The notes below the pieces were generated by a model. That model saw nothing but the letters and a program-made list of their open reading frames with translations, was not told where the DNA came from and did not search any database. 64,000 bases of DNA from Microbacterium flavum (GTDB lineage: Bacteria > Actinomycetota > Actinomycetes > Actinomycetales > Microbacteriaceae), in contig NZ_JAFLHG010000013.1 of the NCBI RefSeq assembly GCF_018717645.1, positions 1 to 64,000 on the forward strand, written 5' to 3'. Below are positions 1 through 8,987 of the stretch, piece after piece. The translations under genes were made by a program, and so were the position numbers. Positions within the stretch are counted from its first letter, which is position 1, and every line of letters begins with the position of its first letter.

Positions 1-473
1 CGGCATCCCCGTCGGCGGCCCCCGGCCGGAGCGGCTCCGCGCCGGCGCCGCGCGCCGCCGCCGCGTCCGATCGGGCCGCGCGCGTGGATGCCGCCCCGGT
101 CACGGAGTGGGTCGTCGCATCCATCCCGTCCGCGGCCGATGCCGTCGCCCCGCTCGCGGTGGACGACGAGCCCGAGGATGCCGCGGCATCGCCGGTCCGC
201 ACCGCGACCCTCTCCCGCGAAGCGGCGCACGACGGCGACGTCGTCCCGCTCTCCGAGATCCCGCCCGACGACGAGAACGACATCCCGCCGCCGCCCGACG
301 ACGACGCGCCGGTGCCGGCACGCGTGCCCGTGGCCGTCGAGCGACCGCCCGCGGGGCCTCGTGCCCCCCGGATGAGCGGCATCGAACGGGTCGGCGAAGC
401 CGTCGTCCGACAGGTGCTCGGTGCGACGTTCGTCCGCGAAGAGCCGTACACCCCGCCGACGCGGTTCAACTAG
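1..473 (+). CDS. dnaX: DNA polymerase III subunit gamma/tau, C-terminal end (5' truncated by window)
   Basis: An open frame runs in from the left edge and stops at TAG 471-473. The visible 157 residues are the low-complexity Ala/Pro/Asp/Glu-rich tail, then a short conserved-looking end carrying GIERVGEAVVRQVLGATFV. That is how actinobacterial DnaX proteins finish. The ATPase part of the clamp loader lies outside the window. The identification rests on this tail and on recR starting 21 bases downstream, the usual dnaX-recR order in bacteria. No catalytic motif is visible, so the name is an inference from composition and position. Confidence 0.75.
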   Translation, partial: ASPSAAPGRSGSAPAPRAAAASDRAARVDAAPVTEWVVASIPSAADAVAPLAVDDEPEDAAASPVRTATLSREAAHDGDVVPLSEIPPDDENDIPPPPDDDAPVPARVPVAVERPPAGPRAPRMSGIERVGEAVVRQVLGATFVREEPYTPPTRFN

Positions 474-494
474 CCGAAAGGTCCCTGAGACTCC

Positions 495-1088
495 ATGTAC
501 GACGGCATCGTCCAAGATCTCATCGACGAGTTCGGGCGACTGCCGGGCATCGGCCCGAAGTCCGCCCAGCGCATCGCGTTCCACATCCTGCAGACGCCGA
601 CCTTCGACGTGTCCCGGCTCTCGCTCCTCCTCGGTGAACTGCGCCAGCGGGTCAGGTTCTGCGAGATCTGCGGCAATGTCAGCGAGCAGGACCGCTGCGC
701 GATCTGTCGCGACCCCCGTCGCGACCAGAGCTTCATCTGCGTGGTCGAGGACGCGAAGGACGTCTCGGCGATCGAGCGCACGCGCGAGTTCCGCGGGCTC
801 TACCACGTCCTCGGCGGGGCGATCAGCCCGATCGCGGGCATCGGCCCCGACGATCTGCGCATCGCGCAGCTCATGCAGCGGCTCGCCGACGGCACCGTGC
901 AGGAGGTGATCCTGGCGACGAACCCGAACCTCGAGGGCGAGGCGACGGCGACCTACCTCAGCCGGCTCCTGCACACCCTCGAGATCAGCGTCACGCGCCT
1001 GGCCTCCGGACTCCCCGTCGGCGGCGACCTCGAGTACGCCGACGAGGTGACGCTCGGGCGCGCGTTCGAGGGTCGCCGCCGCATCTGA
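495..1088 (+). CDS. recR: Recombination mediator protein RecR
   Basis: The 197-residue product has the full RecR layout. An N-terminal helix-hairpin-helix ([19 protein letters not shown], about residues 12-30) is followed by a four-cysteine zinc finger (C-x2-C then C-x2-C, about residues 56-73). A Toprim segment beginning [10 protein letters not shown] follows, then a C-terminal GG-containing tail. RecR acts with RecO (and RecF) to load RecA on SSB-coated single-stranded DNA at gaps. Length and start match the family. It directly follows dnaX, and a weak purine-rich stretch (GAAAGG) lies before the ATG. Confidence 0.97.
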   Translation: MYDGIVQDLIDEFGRLPGIGPKSAQRIAFHILQTPTFDVSRLSLLLGELRQRVRFCEICGNVSEQDRCAICRDPRRDQSFICVVEDAKDVSAIERTREFRGLYHVLGGAISPIAGIGPDDLRIAQLMQRLADGTVQEVILATNPNLEGEATATYLSRLLHTLEISVTRLASGLPVGGDLEYADEVTLGRAFEGRRRI

Positions 1089-1117
1089 GATCCGCCGCCA
1101 GGCGGAGATCGTGCGGG

Positions 1118-2530
1118 TCAGCCCCGCAGTCGCGCCCGCGTCCGGCTGACCCCGCGCAGTGTCGATCCGATCGGCTGGCCGAGGTAGATGCCGAGGGAGG
1201 CCCCGACCGCCAGGGCCACGCCCACCGTCGCGGCGCCCGCCAGGGTGACCGCGCCGCCGAGCAGCAGCGCCGGGTCCTCACCCGACTCGACGATCGTGAG
1301 GAGACCCCGGAAGACCGCGGCGCCGGGCACCATCGGCAGGATGGCGGCGATGGTCACCGCGACCGAGGGCACGTGCAGCCGGAAGGCGATGAGCACCCCG
1401 AGGAGGCTCCCCGCGAACGCGCCCGCCCCGCTGGCTGCCGCGGTGTCGAACCCGACCGCGCTGGTCGCGACGAAGCCCGCCCACGCGACGAAGCTCAGGA
1501 GCATGCTCACGAGCACGATCCGCATCCCCGCACCGTTGTAGACCGCGACGGCGACGGCGATGACCGCCGCGCCCAGGAACTGCAGCGGCAGCGGCCCCAG
1601 GGGGAGCGCCTCGCTGGGGGGCTCCATCGCGATCCCCACGACCCGGGCGAGCTCGAGTCCGAGCAGGATGCCGAGGACGACGCCGACCGTCTGCGTGACG
1701 AGCTCGAGGAGCCGCCCCAGCGCGGTGAGGGCGAATCCGTCGATGGCATCCTGCGCCGCGCCGACGACCGTGAGCCCCGCGAGCATGAGGACGATGCCCG
1801 ACGCGACGATGACTGAGGGCCGGATGGAGGCTGCCTGGTCCCACCCCGTGCGCCCGAGGAGCGGCGTGAGCGCGGCCACCGTCGTCAAGACGAAGCCGCC
1901 CGCGATCTGGCTGAAGAAATAGGGCACCTGCCCGCGCGCGAGGAGGTACTGGGTCAGCGCCGCGAGTGCGGCGGCGACGAACGCGAGGGTCATGTTGAGG
2001 AGGTTCACGCCGAACATGACCGCCACCCCGACCGCGAGGAGCGCCTGCGCGGCGATGATCACGACGGGCCGGTAGCGGAACGGCGTGCGACGGATGTCCC
2101 GGCAGCGCTCTTCGGCGACCTCCAGCGTCACCGCTCCGGCGACGACGTCGGCCTGCAGCGCCTGCAGTCGCTGCAGCTTCGCGTGATCGGGTGCCGCGCC
2201 GCGGACCACCCGCAACGTCGTGACCGGCGTCCCATCGCCGGCGCGCCCGGCGACCGTGATCGAGTTGTACGTGACGTCGACGTGGACGGTGCTCATCCCG
2301 TAGGCCGCGGCGATCCGGACGATGGTGCGGGTCACCTCGCTCGCCGGGGCGCCGGCGACGAGCATCGTCTCGCCCACCCTCACCGCGAGTTCGATGACCC
2401 GGGTCGCATGCGCGGCGTCGAGCGCCGTGAGCACCGAGGTGTGCGTCGACAGGGCGCCCTCGCGGACCAGCATCCCGCGGATCGTCCACGGGGTGCGGCG
2501 GTTCGGGGTGGCCTCCGGCGAGCGCGTCAC
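1118..2530 (-). CDS. Threonine/serine exporter family membrane protein (ThrE type)
   Basis: A 470-residue polytopic membrane protein. The N-terminal soluble part (about 1-130) carries the ThrE signature [21 protein letters not shown] and a hydrolase-like ThrE domain that leads into a first membrane bundle. The C-terminal third is a second five-helix bundle of the ThrE_2 type. This is the architecture of Corynebacterium ThrE, which exports L-threonine and L-serine. The GTG start at 2530 overlaps the stop of the upstream gene as GTGA, so translation is probably coupled. A longer frame exists upstream but would overlap that gene fully. The substrate is inferred from family only. Confidence 0.85.
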   Translation of the reverse strand: MTRSPEATPNRRTPWTIRGMLVREGALSTHTSVLTALDAAHATRVIELAVRVGETMLVAGAPASEVTRTIVRIAAAYGMSTVHVDVTYNSITVAGRAGDGTPVTTLRVVRGAAPDHAKLQRLQALQADVVAGAVTLEVAEERCRDIRRTPFRYRPVVIIAAQALLAVGVAVMFGVNLLNMTLAFVAAALAALTQYLLARGQVPYFFSQIAGGFVLTTVAALTPLLGRTGWDQAASIRPSVIVASGIVLMLAGLTVVGAAQDAIDGFALTALGRLLELVTQTVGVVLGILLGLELARVVGIAMEPPSEALPLGPLPLQFLGAAVIAVAVAVYNGAGMRIVLVSMLLSFVAWAGFVATSAVGFDTAAASGAGAFAGSLLGVLIAFRLHVPSVAVTIAAILPMVPGAAVFRGLLTIVESGEDPALLLGGAVTLAGAATVGVALAVGASLGIYLGQPIGSTLRGVSRTRARLRG

Positions 2531-3015
2531 CGCAGCACCTCGACGAGCACCACCCACGAGACGAACAGTGCTGCCACGATCGCCGCGATCGCGCCGGCCG
2601 CGAGCCACAGCAGCCCGGCGGGAAGCTGGGCGATCAGCAGCACGCCGCCGATCAGGTACAGGGCGGGAGCGAGGAAGGCGACCGCGGACTTCCCGGCGCG
2701 GAACCTGTTCTCAGGGTGCGTGTTCTGGAAGATCCGCACGGTCGCCTCCGCGGCGAAGCCCGCGGCGATGAGGCTCGCGGCGATGACGATCCCCCCGAAG
2801 GCGGCGGGGTCCAGCCCGGGGATCAGTCCGACCGCGCACACGACGATCGCCAGCACGAGCCCCGCGATCCCCGAGGCGAGGCGGGAGGTCAGGGACGGCG
2901 CCGCGATGATGACCTGGATGTTGACGCTCGCTGCGACGATCACGAGCCCGGCGAGAGCCGCCGCCGCGCCGAGCATCGCGACGTCGAACTCGTGCCAGTC
3001 CAGGAGGGCGTCCAT
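2527..3015 (-). CDS. Small multi-pass membrane protein of unknown function
   Basis: A 162-residue protein starting at ATG 3015 ([10 protein letters not shown]). It has about five hydrophobic stretches separated by short polar loops. The loop [14 protein letters not shown] is the most polar segment. I do not recognise a named family. It is the first gene of a two-gene operon with the ThrE-type exporter, whose start overlaps its stop by four bases. A longer frame reaches 3114 but its first 33 residues are Arg/Cys-rich and non-coding in character. A -10-like TACGAT six bases before the ATG supports the chosen start. Confidence 0.7.
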   Translation of the reverse strand: MDALLDWHEFDVAMLGAAAALAGLVIVAASVNIQVIIAAPSLTSRLASGIAGLVLAIVVCAVGLIPGLDPAAFGGIVIAASLIAAGFAAEATVRIFQNTHPENRFRAGKSAVAFLAPALYLIGGVLLIAQLPAGLLWLAAGAIAAIVAALFVSWVVLVEVLR

Positions 3016-3021
3016 CGCCGA

Positions 3022-3027
3022 ATCGTA
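3022..3027 (-). promoter_or_regulatory. -10-like element (TACGAT), probable leaderless start
   Basis: Reading the minus strand, TACGAT is followed by six bases and then the ATG at 3015. That spacing would place transcription initiation at or next to the start codon. No clear -35 is visible. The same arrangement recurs at several other genes in this window. Confidence 0.4.
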
Positions 3028-3071
3028 TCGCGCGACGATGTCACATGGCCGGGGGCGCATCCCTCGCTCTC

Positions 3072-3077
3072 TACAAT
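3072..3077 (+). promoter_or_regulatory. -10-like element (TACAAT) for lysC
   Basis: TACAAT lies about 100 bases upstream of the lysC GTG, in an otherwise very GC-rich region. No convincing -35 is visible. If used, it gives a leader of roughly 90 bases with no recognisable lysine riboswitch core. Confidence 0.4.
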
Positions 3078-3175
3078 GGCGGGGGGCGCACGCGCGCGCC
3101 CGAACCGGGGGCACGGCAGGAGATCGCCGACCCCATCAATTATTCGACCCCACCCACAAACGCGGAGTTCCACAC

Positions 3176-4474
3176 GTGGCGCTGATCGTCCAGAAGTACG
3201 GCGGATCGTCCGTCGCCGACGCGGAGAGCATCAAGCGCGTCGCCAAGCGGATCGTCGATACGCGACGCGCCGGTCACGATGTCGTCGTCGCGGTCTCCGC
3301 GATGGGCGACACGACCGACGAGCTGCTCGACCTCGCGCACGACGTCGCCCCGATCTCGAACCCGCGCGAGCTCGACATGCTGCTCAGCTCGGGGGAGCGC
3401 ATCTCCATGGCGCTCGTGGCGATGGCGATCCACTCGATGGGCTTCGAGGCGCGGTCGTTCACCGGCAGCCAGGCGGGAATGATCACGACCGCCGACCACG
3501 GCTCGGCCCGCATCGTGGACGTGACGCCCGTGCGGCTGCGCGAGGCGCTCGACGAGGGCGCGATCGTGATCGTCGCCGGATTCCAGGGATTCAACCGCGA
3601 CACCCGCGACATCACGACCCTCGGCCGAGGCGGCTCGGACACGACCGCCGTCGCCCTCGCCGCCGCCCTCCAGGCCGACGTCTGCGAGATCTACAGCGAC
3701 GTCGACGGCATCTACACCGCCGACCCCCGCGTCGTCCCGCGCGCGCGCCGGCTCGACGTGGTCACCTCCGAGGAGATGCTGGAGCTCGCCGCCAACGGCG
3801 CCAAGGTCCTCTACATCCGCGCCGTCGAGTACGCCCGTCGGCACGGCGTCATGATCAACGCCCGTTCCACCTTCAGCTCCGGCCAGGGCACGTTCGTCCT
3901 CGGTCCCGGCATGACCGTCCCCGCCGCCATCGCGGCCGTCGCAGAGGAGTCCGCCATGGAAGAGCCCATCGTCGCCGGTGTCGCCACCGACCTCGGTCAG
4001 GCCAAGGTCACCGTCATCGGGGTGCCGGATGTCCCCGGCAAGGCCGCGGAGATCTTCAGCGTCGTCGCCAAGAGCGGCGCCAACGTCGACATGATCGTCC
4101 AGAACGTCTCCGCCGCCGCGACGGGCCGCACCGACATCTCCTTCACCCTGCCCAAGTCGGATGCCGCGACCGCCCTCCGCGCCCTCGCGGGGGAACAGGC
4201 CTCGATCGGGTTCGAAAGCCTCGTCCACGACGACCAGATCGGCAAGCTGTCGGTCGTCGGCGCCGGCATGCGCACGCACTCGGGCGTCTCGGCGACGCTC
4301 TTCGAGGCGCTGTCGACCTCCGGCGTCAACATCGAGATGATCTCGACCTCCGAGATCCGCATCTCCGTCGTCGTCCGCGGCGACGACCTCGCCGAGGCGG
4401 CACGTGTCGTCCACAGCGCGTTCGGCCTGGACAGCGAGATCGAGGCGATCGTCCACGCCGGCACCGGTCGCTGA
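3176..4474 (+). CDS. lysC: Aspartate kinase (alpha subunit)
   Basis: A 432-residue aspartokinase that phosphorylates L-aspartate, the first step to lysine, threonine, methionine and diaminopimelate. The kinase domain opens with [10 protein letters not shown] and has the [13 protein letters not shown] nucleotide-site motif (about residues 145-157). Two C-terminal ACT domains follow ([17 protein letters not shown] and [19 protein letters not shown]), the usual site of lysine/threonine feedback. The GTG start gives the exact family N-terminus. Reads upstream of it in the same frame are non-coding. Unlike many actinobacteria, asd does not follow directly but lies about 8.8 kb downstream. Confidence 0.97.
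   Translation: MALIVQKYGGSSVADAESIKRVAKRIVDTRRAGHDVVVAVSAMGDTTDELLDLAHDVAPISNPRELDMLLSSGERISMALVAMAIHSMGFEARSFTGSQAGMITTADHGSARIVDVTPVRLREALDEGAIVIVAGFQGFNRDTRDITTLGRGGSDTTAVALAAALQADVCEIYSDVDGIYTADPRVVPRARRLDVVTSEEMLELAANGAKVLYIRAVEYARRHGVMINARSTFSSGQGTFVLGPGMTVPAAIAAVAEESAMEEPIVAGVATDLGQAKVTVIGVPDVPGKAAEIFSVVAKSGANVDMIVQNVSAAATGRTDISFTLPKSDAATALRALAGEQASIGFESLVHDDQIGKLSVVGAGMRTHSGVSATLFEALSTSGVNIEMISTSEIRISVVVRGDDLAEAARVVHSAFGLDSEIEAIVHAGTGR
3956..4474 (+). CDS. lysC: Aspartate kinase beta subunit (internal in-frame start)
   Basis: An ATG at codon 261 of lysC is preceded by the purine-rich GCAGAGGAG at a suitable distance. Starting there yields a 172-residue protein containing only the two ACT domains. 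Corynebacterium and Bacillus lysC genes are known to make such a beta subunit from an in-frame internal start, giving an alpha2-beta2 enzyme. The length matches that pattern. Its use here is inferred. Confidence 0.6.
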   Translation: MEEPIVAGVATDLGQAKVTVIGVPDVPGKAAEIFSVVAKSGANVDMIVQNVSAAATGRTDISFTLPKSDAATALRALAGEQASIGFESLVHDDQIGKLSVVGAGMRTHSGVSATLFEALSTSGVNIEMISTSEIRISVVVRGDDLAEAARVVHSAFGLDSEIEAIVHAGTGR

Positions 4475-4498
4475 GGCGCTCCGGCGTATCCTCGTCCC

Positions 4499-5335
4499 AT
4501 GCCGTCCCCTGCCGCCTCCGACGCCGCGGGGGCCGATGCGGCCGCGAGATCGAGCATGGGCCGGGGTCTGGACGTGCTGTCGGCCGTCGCGGATCTGTCC
4601 GCCGCGCAGACCGCGGGCGTGACCGTCCAGGAGGCGGCCCAGGCGCTCGGACGCGAGCGTTCGCAGGTCTCGCGCACGCTGGCCGCGCTGCACGAGGACG
4701 GGCTCCTCGTCCGTGAGGCCGACGGCCGGTACCGGATCGCATGGGGATGGTACGGGTCCGCGCAGGAGCTCGTCCACCGGCGGCTGCGCACCATCGGGCT
4801 CGCCGTCCTCGATGACCTCTCGGACGCGACGGGCGAGACGTGCTTCCTCGGGGTGCTGGCCGGCGACACGACCGTGACCGTCGTGGAGAGCATCCCCTCC
4901 GCCTCACGCATGATCGGCTCATGGGTGGGCCGCGCCTACCCGGCCTTCTGCAGCGATGCGGGCCGGGCGGTGCTGTGGGACGCCGACGACGACGAGGTCC
5001 GCGCCGTGTTCGCCGACACCGATTTCGACGCCGGCGGCCCGCGGTCCCCGCGCGACGTCGACGACTTCCTCCTGCGGCTGCGGGAGAGCCGCGACCGGGG
5101 CTACGCCATCGTCGACGAGGAGGCCGAGCCCGAGCTGTACTCGGTGTCCGCCCCGGTGTGGGATTTCCGCGGTGAGGTGGTCGCCGGTCTGCAGATCGTC
5201 GGCCAGCGTTCCGCACTCGCGCCGCGTGCCGATGCGCTCGGGGCGCGATGCGTCGCGGCGGCGAGCACCCTCTCCTCAGCCCTGGGGTCCTCGGCTGTGC
5301 GAGGCGTGCTCGCGGCGGAGGCTCCTCGCCTCTAG
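4499..5335 (+). CDS. IclR-family transcriptional regulator
   Basis: A 278-residue protein. A winged helix-turn-helix comes first (about residues 20-90; VTVQEAAQALGRERSQVSRTL reads as the recognition region), then an IclR effector domain with the SAYPAFCSDAGRAVL-like segment around residue 145. A TATCCT element six bases before the ATG suggests a leaderless transcript. It is transcribed divergently in sense from the permease operon beyond the neighbouring IclR gene and shares a CTAG with that gene's stop. The effector is unknown. Its position suggests control of the adjacent amino-acid genes. Confidence 0.88.
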   Translation: MPSPAASDAAGADAAARSSMGRGLDVLSAVADLSAAQTAGVTVQEAAQALGRERSQVSRTLAALHEDGLLVREADGRYRIAWGWYGSAQELVHRRLRTIGLAVLDDLSDATGETCFLGVLAGDTTVTVVESIPSASRMIGSWVGRAYPAFCSDAGRAVLWDADDDEVRAVFADTDFDAGGPRSPRDVDDFLLRLRESRDRGYAIVDEEAEPELYSVSAPVWDFRGEVVAGLQIVGQRSALAPRADALGARCVAAASTLSSALGSSAVRGVLAAEAPRL

Positions 5336-6087
5336 CCGTCGCCGCCCGCCAGGGCGCTGAGCCGGTCGGCGACCGCCCGCAGCGCGGCCTGCATCTCCCG
5401 GGTGCGTCGCGAGCCGCGGGCGGCAGCGCCCACACCGACGGCACCGACGATGCCCGACAGACCGCGCACGGGGAGCGCGTACTCCTGGACGCCTTCGACG
5501 TACTCCTGCGCGGCGTCGATCACCCCGCGGTCGCGGTCGCGGTCCTGCCGATCGATGACCTCGGCGACGGACCGGGGGGCACCCGGGCCGCCGACTCCGA
5601 CGAACTGCACGTCATCCAGGAGGGCGGAGATGTCGGCTTCCGCGTGGTCCCAGAGGAGGGCCCGGCCGGCCCCGGTGCACCAGATCGGCACCCGCGCGCC
5701 GGCGTGCAGGTAGGGGCTCTCGTGTCCGGCGGGGGATTCGATCCTCGCGAGCACTGCGGCCGGGCCGTCGGCGGTGGCGACGAGGGACGTCACATCATGC
5801 GCTCCGGCGAGGCGCCGGAGCTCCCTCCGGGCGGCTCGCAGCCACGGCTGGGTCAGCGCGGACGCGATGTGGAAGTAGCCGGAGCCCGCGCCGAACAGGG
5901 AGGCCTCGTCGCGCTCGAGGTAGCCGAGGTCCCGCAGCTCTTTCGTCAGTCGGGAGACCCGGCTGCGCTCGATGCCGGAGGCCTCGGCGAGGCGTGACGC
6001 GTTGTGCGGAAGCCGTCCGGAGCGCTCCCGGCGCACGGCCTCCTCGACGAGGGTGAGGCCCTGCAGGAGGGAGGAGGGGTGTGCCAT
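5332..6087 (-). CDS. IclR-family transcriptional regulator
   Basis: A 251-residue protein with an N-terminal HTH (LAEASGIERSRVSRLTKEL, about residues 33-51) and an IclR ligand-binding domain (VPIWCTGAGRALLWDHAEAD, about 132-151). It is the last gene of a minus-strand unit with the permease and racemase; 14 bases separate it from the racemase stop. It converges on the other IclR gene, and the two stop codons share the palindrome CTAG at 5332-5335. It is a likely local regulator of that unit. Confidence 0.87.
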   Translation of the reverse strand: MAHPSSLLQGLTLVEEAVRRERSGRLPHNASRLAEASGIERSRVSRLTKELRDLGYLERDEASLFGAGSGYFHIASALTQPWLRAARRELRRLAGAHDVTSLVATADGPAAVLARIESPAGHESPYLHAGARVPIWCTGAGRALLWDHAEADISALLDDVQFVGVGGPGAPRSVAEVIDRQDRDRDRGVIDAAQEYVEGVQEYALPVRGLSGIVGAVGVGAAARGSRRTREMQAALRAVADRLSALAGGDG

Positions 6088-6101
6088 CGGGCTCTCGCGC
6101 G

Positions 6102-7220
6102 TCAGTCGGGGGAGGGGGCCGCCCGCCGCGGCAGCAGGCGGCCCCAGGATGTATAGAGGTTAGCCGCGATCTCGCCGCTCGCGCGCTCCAGATCGGCGGC
6201 GGTGATGCGCTCGGCATCCTGCGCGCCGTACAGCACCACCTCGTCGCCGATCGCGGCACCTCCCACGGCGCTGACGTCGACGAGGAGCGTGTTCATCGCG
6301 AGACGGTCGACGACCGGCGCCCGGCGCCCGCGCACCAGCACCTCCGCGCGACCGCCGAGCGCCCGCTGGTAGCCGTCGGCGTAGCCCAGCGGGACCGCGG
6401 CCAGGTGCGCGGGCGCATCAAGCACGTGCGTACGGTCGTATCCGACGCTGCGGCCGGCCGGGTAGGAGGTGATCGCGGCGATCCGCGAGACGAGGCGCAT
6501 CGCGGGGCGGAGGCCTGGCACCGCCGCGGAGGTGTCGCCGTACAGGGCGGCGCCGATCCGTACGAGGTCGAAGCGGGACTCGGGGACGGTCAGCGCCGCG
6601 TAGGACGTCGCACAGTGGCGCTCGAGCGGCCGCGTCGACAGGAGCGCGCCTGCGAGCCGGGACTGCGCATCGAATGCGCGCGCCCCCGTGCGCACGTCCT
6701 CGGCGTCCTCGCGGGGGAAGTGGGAGGCCACGCCGACGACCGACAGGCGCCGATCGGCACCGATCGCGGTGAGCTGCGCAGCGGCATCCGGCACGTCGAG
6801 GTCGATCCCGTCGCGGCTGATGCCGGTGGCGTTGATCGAGACGTGCACGCGGGGCCGGCGACCCGTGGCGTCGCCTGCCTCGGCGACCACGCGGGCGTGG
6901 TCCGCGCCGGCGACCCATTCCTGGATGTCGAGGACGGCGGCATCCTCCACCTCCTCCCCAAGCGCGGCGCGCAGGCGGAGGATGCGCCCGTGGAACCCCG
7001 CGCCGCGCGCCGTGCGGGCCTCCTCGTTGGACGTGACCCCGAGGCAGGTGACCCCGTGGGCGATGAGCACCGGGACCACCAGATCCGTCCCGTGACCATA
7101 GGCGTCCGCCTTCACGACCGCGCAAAGGGGCGTGCCGGGGCCGAGGGCGACCCGCACCGCGCGGAGATTGTGCGCGACGGCGGCGGTGTCGACCTCGACC
7201 CACGCGGGACTCGCACTCAC
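6102..7220 (-). CDS. Alanine racemase-fold PLP racemase, possibly broad-specificity
   Basis: A 372-residue fold-type III PLP racemase. The PLP-lysine motif AVVKADAYGHG lies near residue 36 and the catalytic-tyrosine region SVGYDRTH near residue 267. Two landmark sites differ from classic alanine racemase: INATGISRDGID where DTGMxRxG is usual, and AMNTLLVDV where MDQ..VD is usual. Both resemble the broad-spectrum racemase (Bsr) branch as I know it. No signal peptide is present, so the enzyme is cytoplasmic, unlike periplasmic Bsr. The GTG start overlaps the permease stop as GTGA, so import and racemisation are coupled. It may not be the housekeeping Alr. Confidence 0.8.
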   Translation of the reverse strand: MSASPAWVEVDTAAVAHNLRAVRVALGPGTPLCAVVKADAYGHGTDLVVPVLIAHGVTCLGVTSNEEARTARGAGFHGRILRLRAALGEEVEDAAVLDIQEWVAGADHARVVAEAGDATGRRPRVHVSINATGISRDGIDLDVPDAAAQLTAIGADRRLSVVGVASHFPREDAEDVRTGARAFDAQSRLAGALLSTRPLERHCATSYAALTVPESRFDLVRIGAALYGDTSAAVPGLRPAMRLVSRIAAITSYPAGRSVGYDRTHVLDAPAHLAAVPLGYADGYQRALGGRAEVLVRGRRAPVVDRLAMNTLLVDVSAVGGAAIGDEVVLYGAQDAERITAADLERASGEIAANLYTSWGRLLPRRAAPSPD

Positions 7221-8710
7221 GGGGTGGCGGTGTCGTCCGCGGTGACGGGGGCCTCTTCCGAGACGGGGGCGCGATGCGTGGCGCCGCGACGCCCGTAGCG
7301 CCACCAGAAGAACAGGTAGCACGCGCCGACGAACGGGATGCCGAAGTAGAGCGCGGCCACCTGGTTCGGGTCGAACGCGATCGCGATGACCGAGATCAGC
7401 AGGAGGGCGAAGGCCACGATCGGCACGACCGGGAAGAGCGGCGTCCGATAGGCGAGTGTGCGGATGTCGCCGCCGCCCTGGACGAACCGGCGACGGTGGA
7501 AGTACAGCGAGGCGACGATCGACATCCAGACCGCCACGACGGCGAACCCGGCCACTGACACGAGCACGAGGTAGACCGTCTCGGCCGCCACGATGCTCGA
7601 GACCAGCGACACGAGCCCCAGCGCGAGGCTCACGCTCAGCGCGATGATCGGGATGCCACGCGGCGTCAGGCGCATGAGGGCCTTCGGCGCGTGGCCCTCC
7701 TCGGCGAGTGAGAACAGCATGCGTGCGCACGAGAACAGGCCGCTGTTGCCCGCCGAGAGCAGTGCCGTGATGATCACGAAGTTCATGACATCCGCCGCGT
7801 AGGGGACGCCCACATACTGGAAGACGTCGACGAAGGGGCTGCTCGTGAGCCCGGCCTGCTCGTAAGGGAGGATCGCCGCGATGACGGTGATGGACCCGAC
7901 GAAGAGGATGAGGAGGCGCAGCACCGTCGAGCGCAGCGCACGCGGGATGTTCTTCGCGGGGTCCTTCGTCTCGCCGGCGGCGACACCGATGAGCTCCGAG
8001 CCGCTGAACGCGTAGAACACGGCGAGCGAGGTCACCACGACGCCTCCGACACCGCCGGGGAACAGGCCGTCCGGCGTGTGGAAGTTGCTGAACAGCACCG
8101 CGGCGGGGTGCTCGGTCGACAGCGGGGTGAAGCCGAAGATCGCGGCGCCGCCGAGGACGATCAGCGCGACGATGGCGAGCACCTTGATCAGGGACAGCCA
8201 GAACTCGGTCTCGCCGAACACGCGCGCCGAGATGGCGTTGATCGTGAAGAGCGTCGCCGCGAAGATGAGGCACCACACCCAGACCGGGACGGCGGGGAAC
8301 CAGCGCTGCATCAGGATGCCGGCGGCCGTGAACTCCGATCCGAGGGCGACCACCCAGCAGAGCCAGTAGAGCCACGCGGTCGTGAAGCCGGTCGCCGGTC
8401 CGATCGACCGCGCCGCGTAGATGTGGAAGGCGCCCGAGACGGGATAGGCGATGGCGAGCTCGCCCAGGCAGGCCATGACGAGGTAGACGACGAACGCGCC
8501 CACGAGGTAGGCGATGATGGCGCCGAGGGGGCCGGCCTGATTGATCGTGTAGCCGGAGCTGAGGAACAGCCCCGACCCGATCACGCCGCCGAGAGCGATC
8601 ATGATCAGGTGGCGGGCGTCCATGGAGCGCTGCAGGCGCCGCAGCGGCACCTGTGTCGCGGTCGTGTGGGGCAGGGCGTTCGGAAGGTCCTGCGCGGGTG
8701 TGGAGCGCAT
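7217..8710 (-). CDS. Amino acid permease (APC superfamily)
   Basis: A 497-residue transporter with about twelve hydrophobic segments. The first begins HLIMIALGGVIGSGLFLSSG, the amino-acid transporter signature, with further AAT-type landmarks such as SGSELIGVAAGETKDPAKNIP (about residue 225). It imports amino acids by proton symport in characterised relatives; the substrate here is not readable. It heads a unit with the racemase and an IclR regulator, divergent from the homoserine-dehydrogenase-like gene. A second possible start lies at Met30. Confidence 0.92.
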   Translation of the reverse strand: MRSTPAQDLPNALPHTTATQVPLRRLQRSMDARHLIMIALGGVIGSGLFLSSGYTINQAGPLGAIIAYLVGAFVVYLVMACLGELAIAYPVSGAFHIYAARSIGPATGFTTAWLYWLCWVVALGSEFTAAGILMQRWFPAVPVWVWCLIFAATLFTINAISARVFGETEFWLSLIKVLAIVALIVLGGAAIFGFTPLSTEHPAAVLFSNFHTPDGLFPGGVGGVVVTSLAVFYAFSGSELIGVAAGETKDPAKNIPRALRSTVLRLLILFVGSITVIAAILPYEQAGLTSSPFVDVFQYVGVPYAADVMNFVIITALLSAGNSGLFSCARMLFSLAEEGHAPKALMRLTPRGIPIIALSVSLALGLVSLVSSIVAAETVYLVLVSVAGFAVVAVWMSIVASLYFHRRRFVQGGGDIRTLAYRTPLFPVVPIVAFALLLISVIAIAFDPNQVAALYFGIPFVGACYLFFWWRYGRRGATHRAPVSEEAPVTADDTATP

Positions 8711-8987
8711 ATCGGTCTCTCAATCGAGTCGAGGTCAAGAGGAGGTGCAGTGCTGCATGGTCACATCCTTGTGATGATGATGCACACTGCGTGTTTCGAG
8801 GACGTTACTCAGAGAGGACGGTGTGCACAAGGTTTCGCGGGCGACCGGGCGCCGTTCTCACCCAGACGGGCGAAGTGTCCGCCGCGCGGGCAGGATGTCA
8901 TCCCCCGCGGGCCGAGGGACAGGCGCGGACCGACACGGGCGCTCCCCAGACTGGTCGAGCCCGTTGCCCCACCACAAGGAGACCGAC
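8711..8987 (-). promoter_or_regulatory. Divergent intergenic region between permease and dehydrogenase units
   Basis: 277 bases without a convincing gene. The part nearest the permease is less GC-rich and has short dyads, for example CACATCCTTGTG around 8761-8772. These could be operator half-sites for the local IclR or another regulator. A good ribosome-binding AAGGAG sits at 8975-8980 for the plus-strand gene. No strong promoter hexamers were assigned. Confidence 0.4.

Noticed and set aside
2183..3175. An extended N-terminus for lysC reaching back almost 1 kb
   Set aside because: The extension overlaps two well-supported minus-strand membrane genes and its sequence is low complexity. The kinase motif KYGGSS starts at the expected place after GTG 3176.
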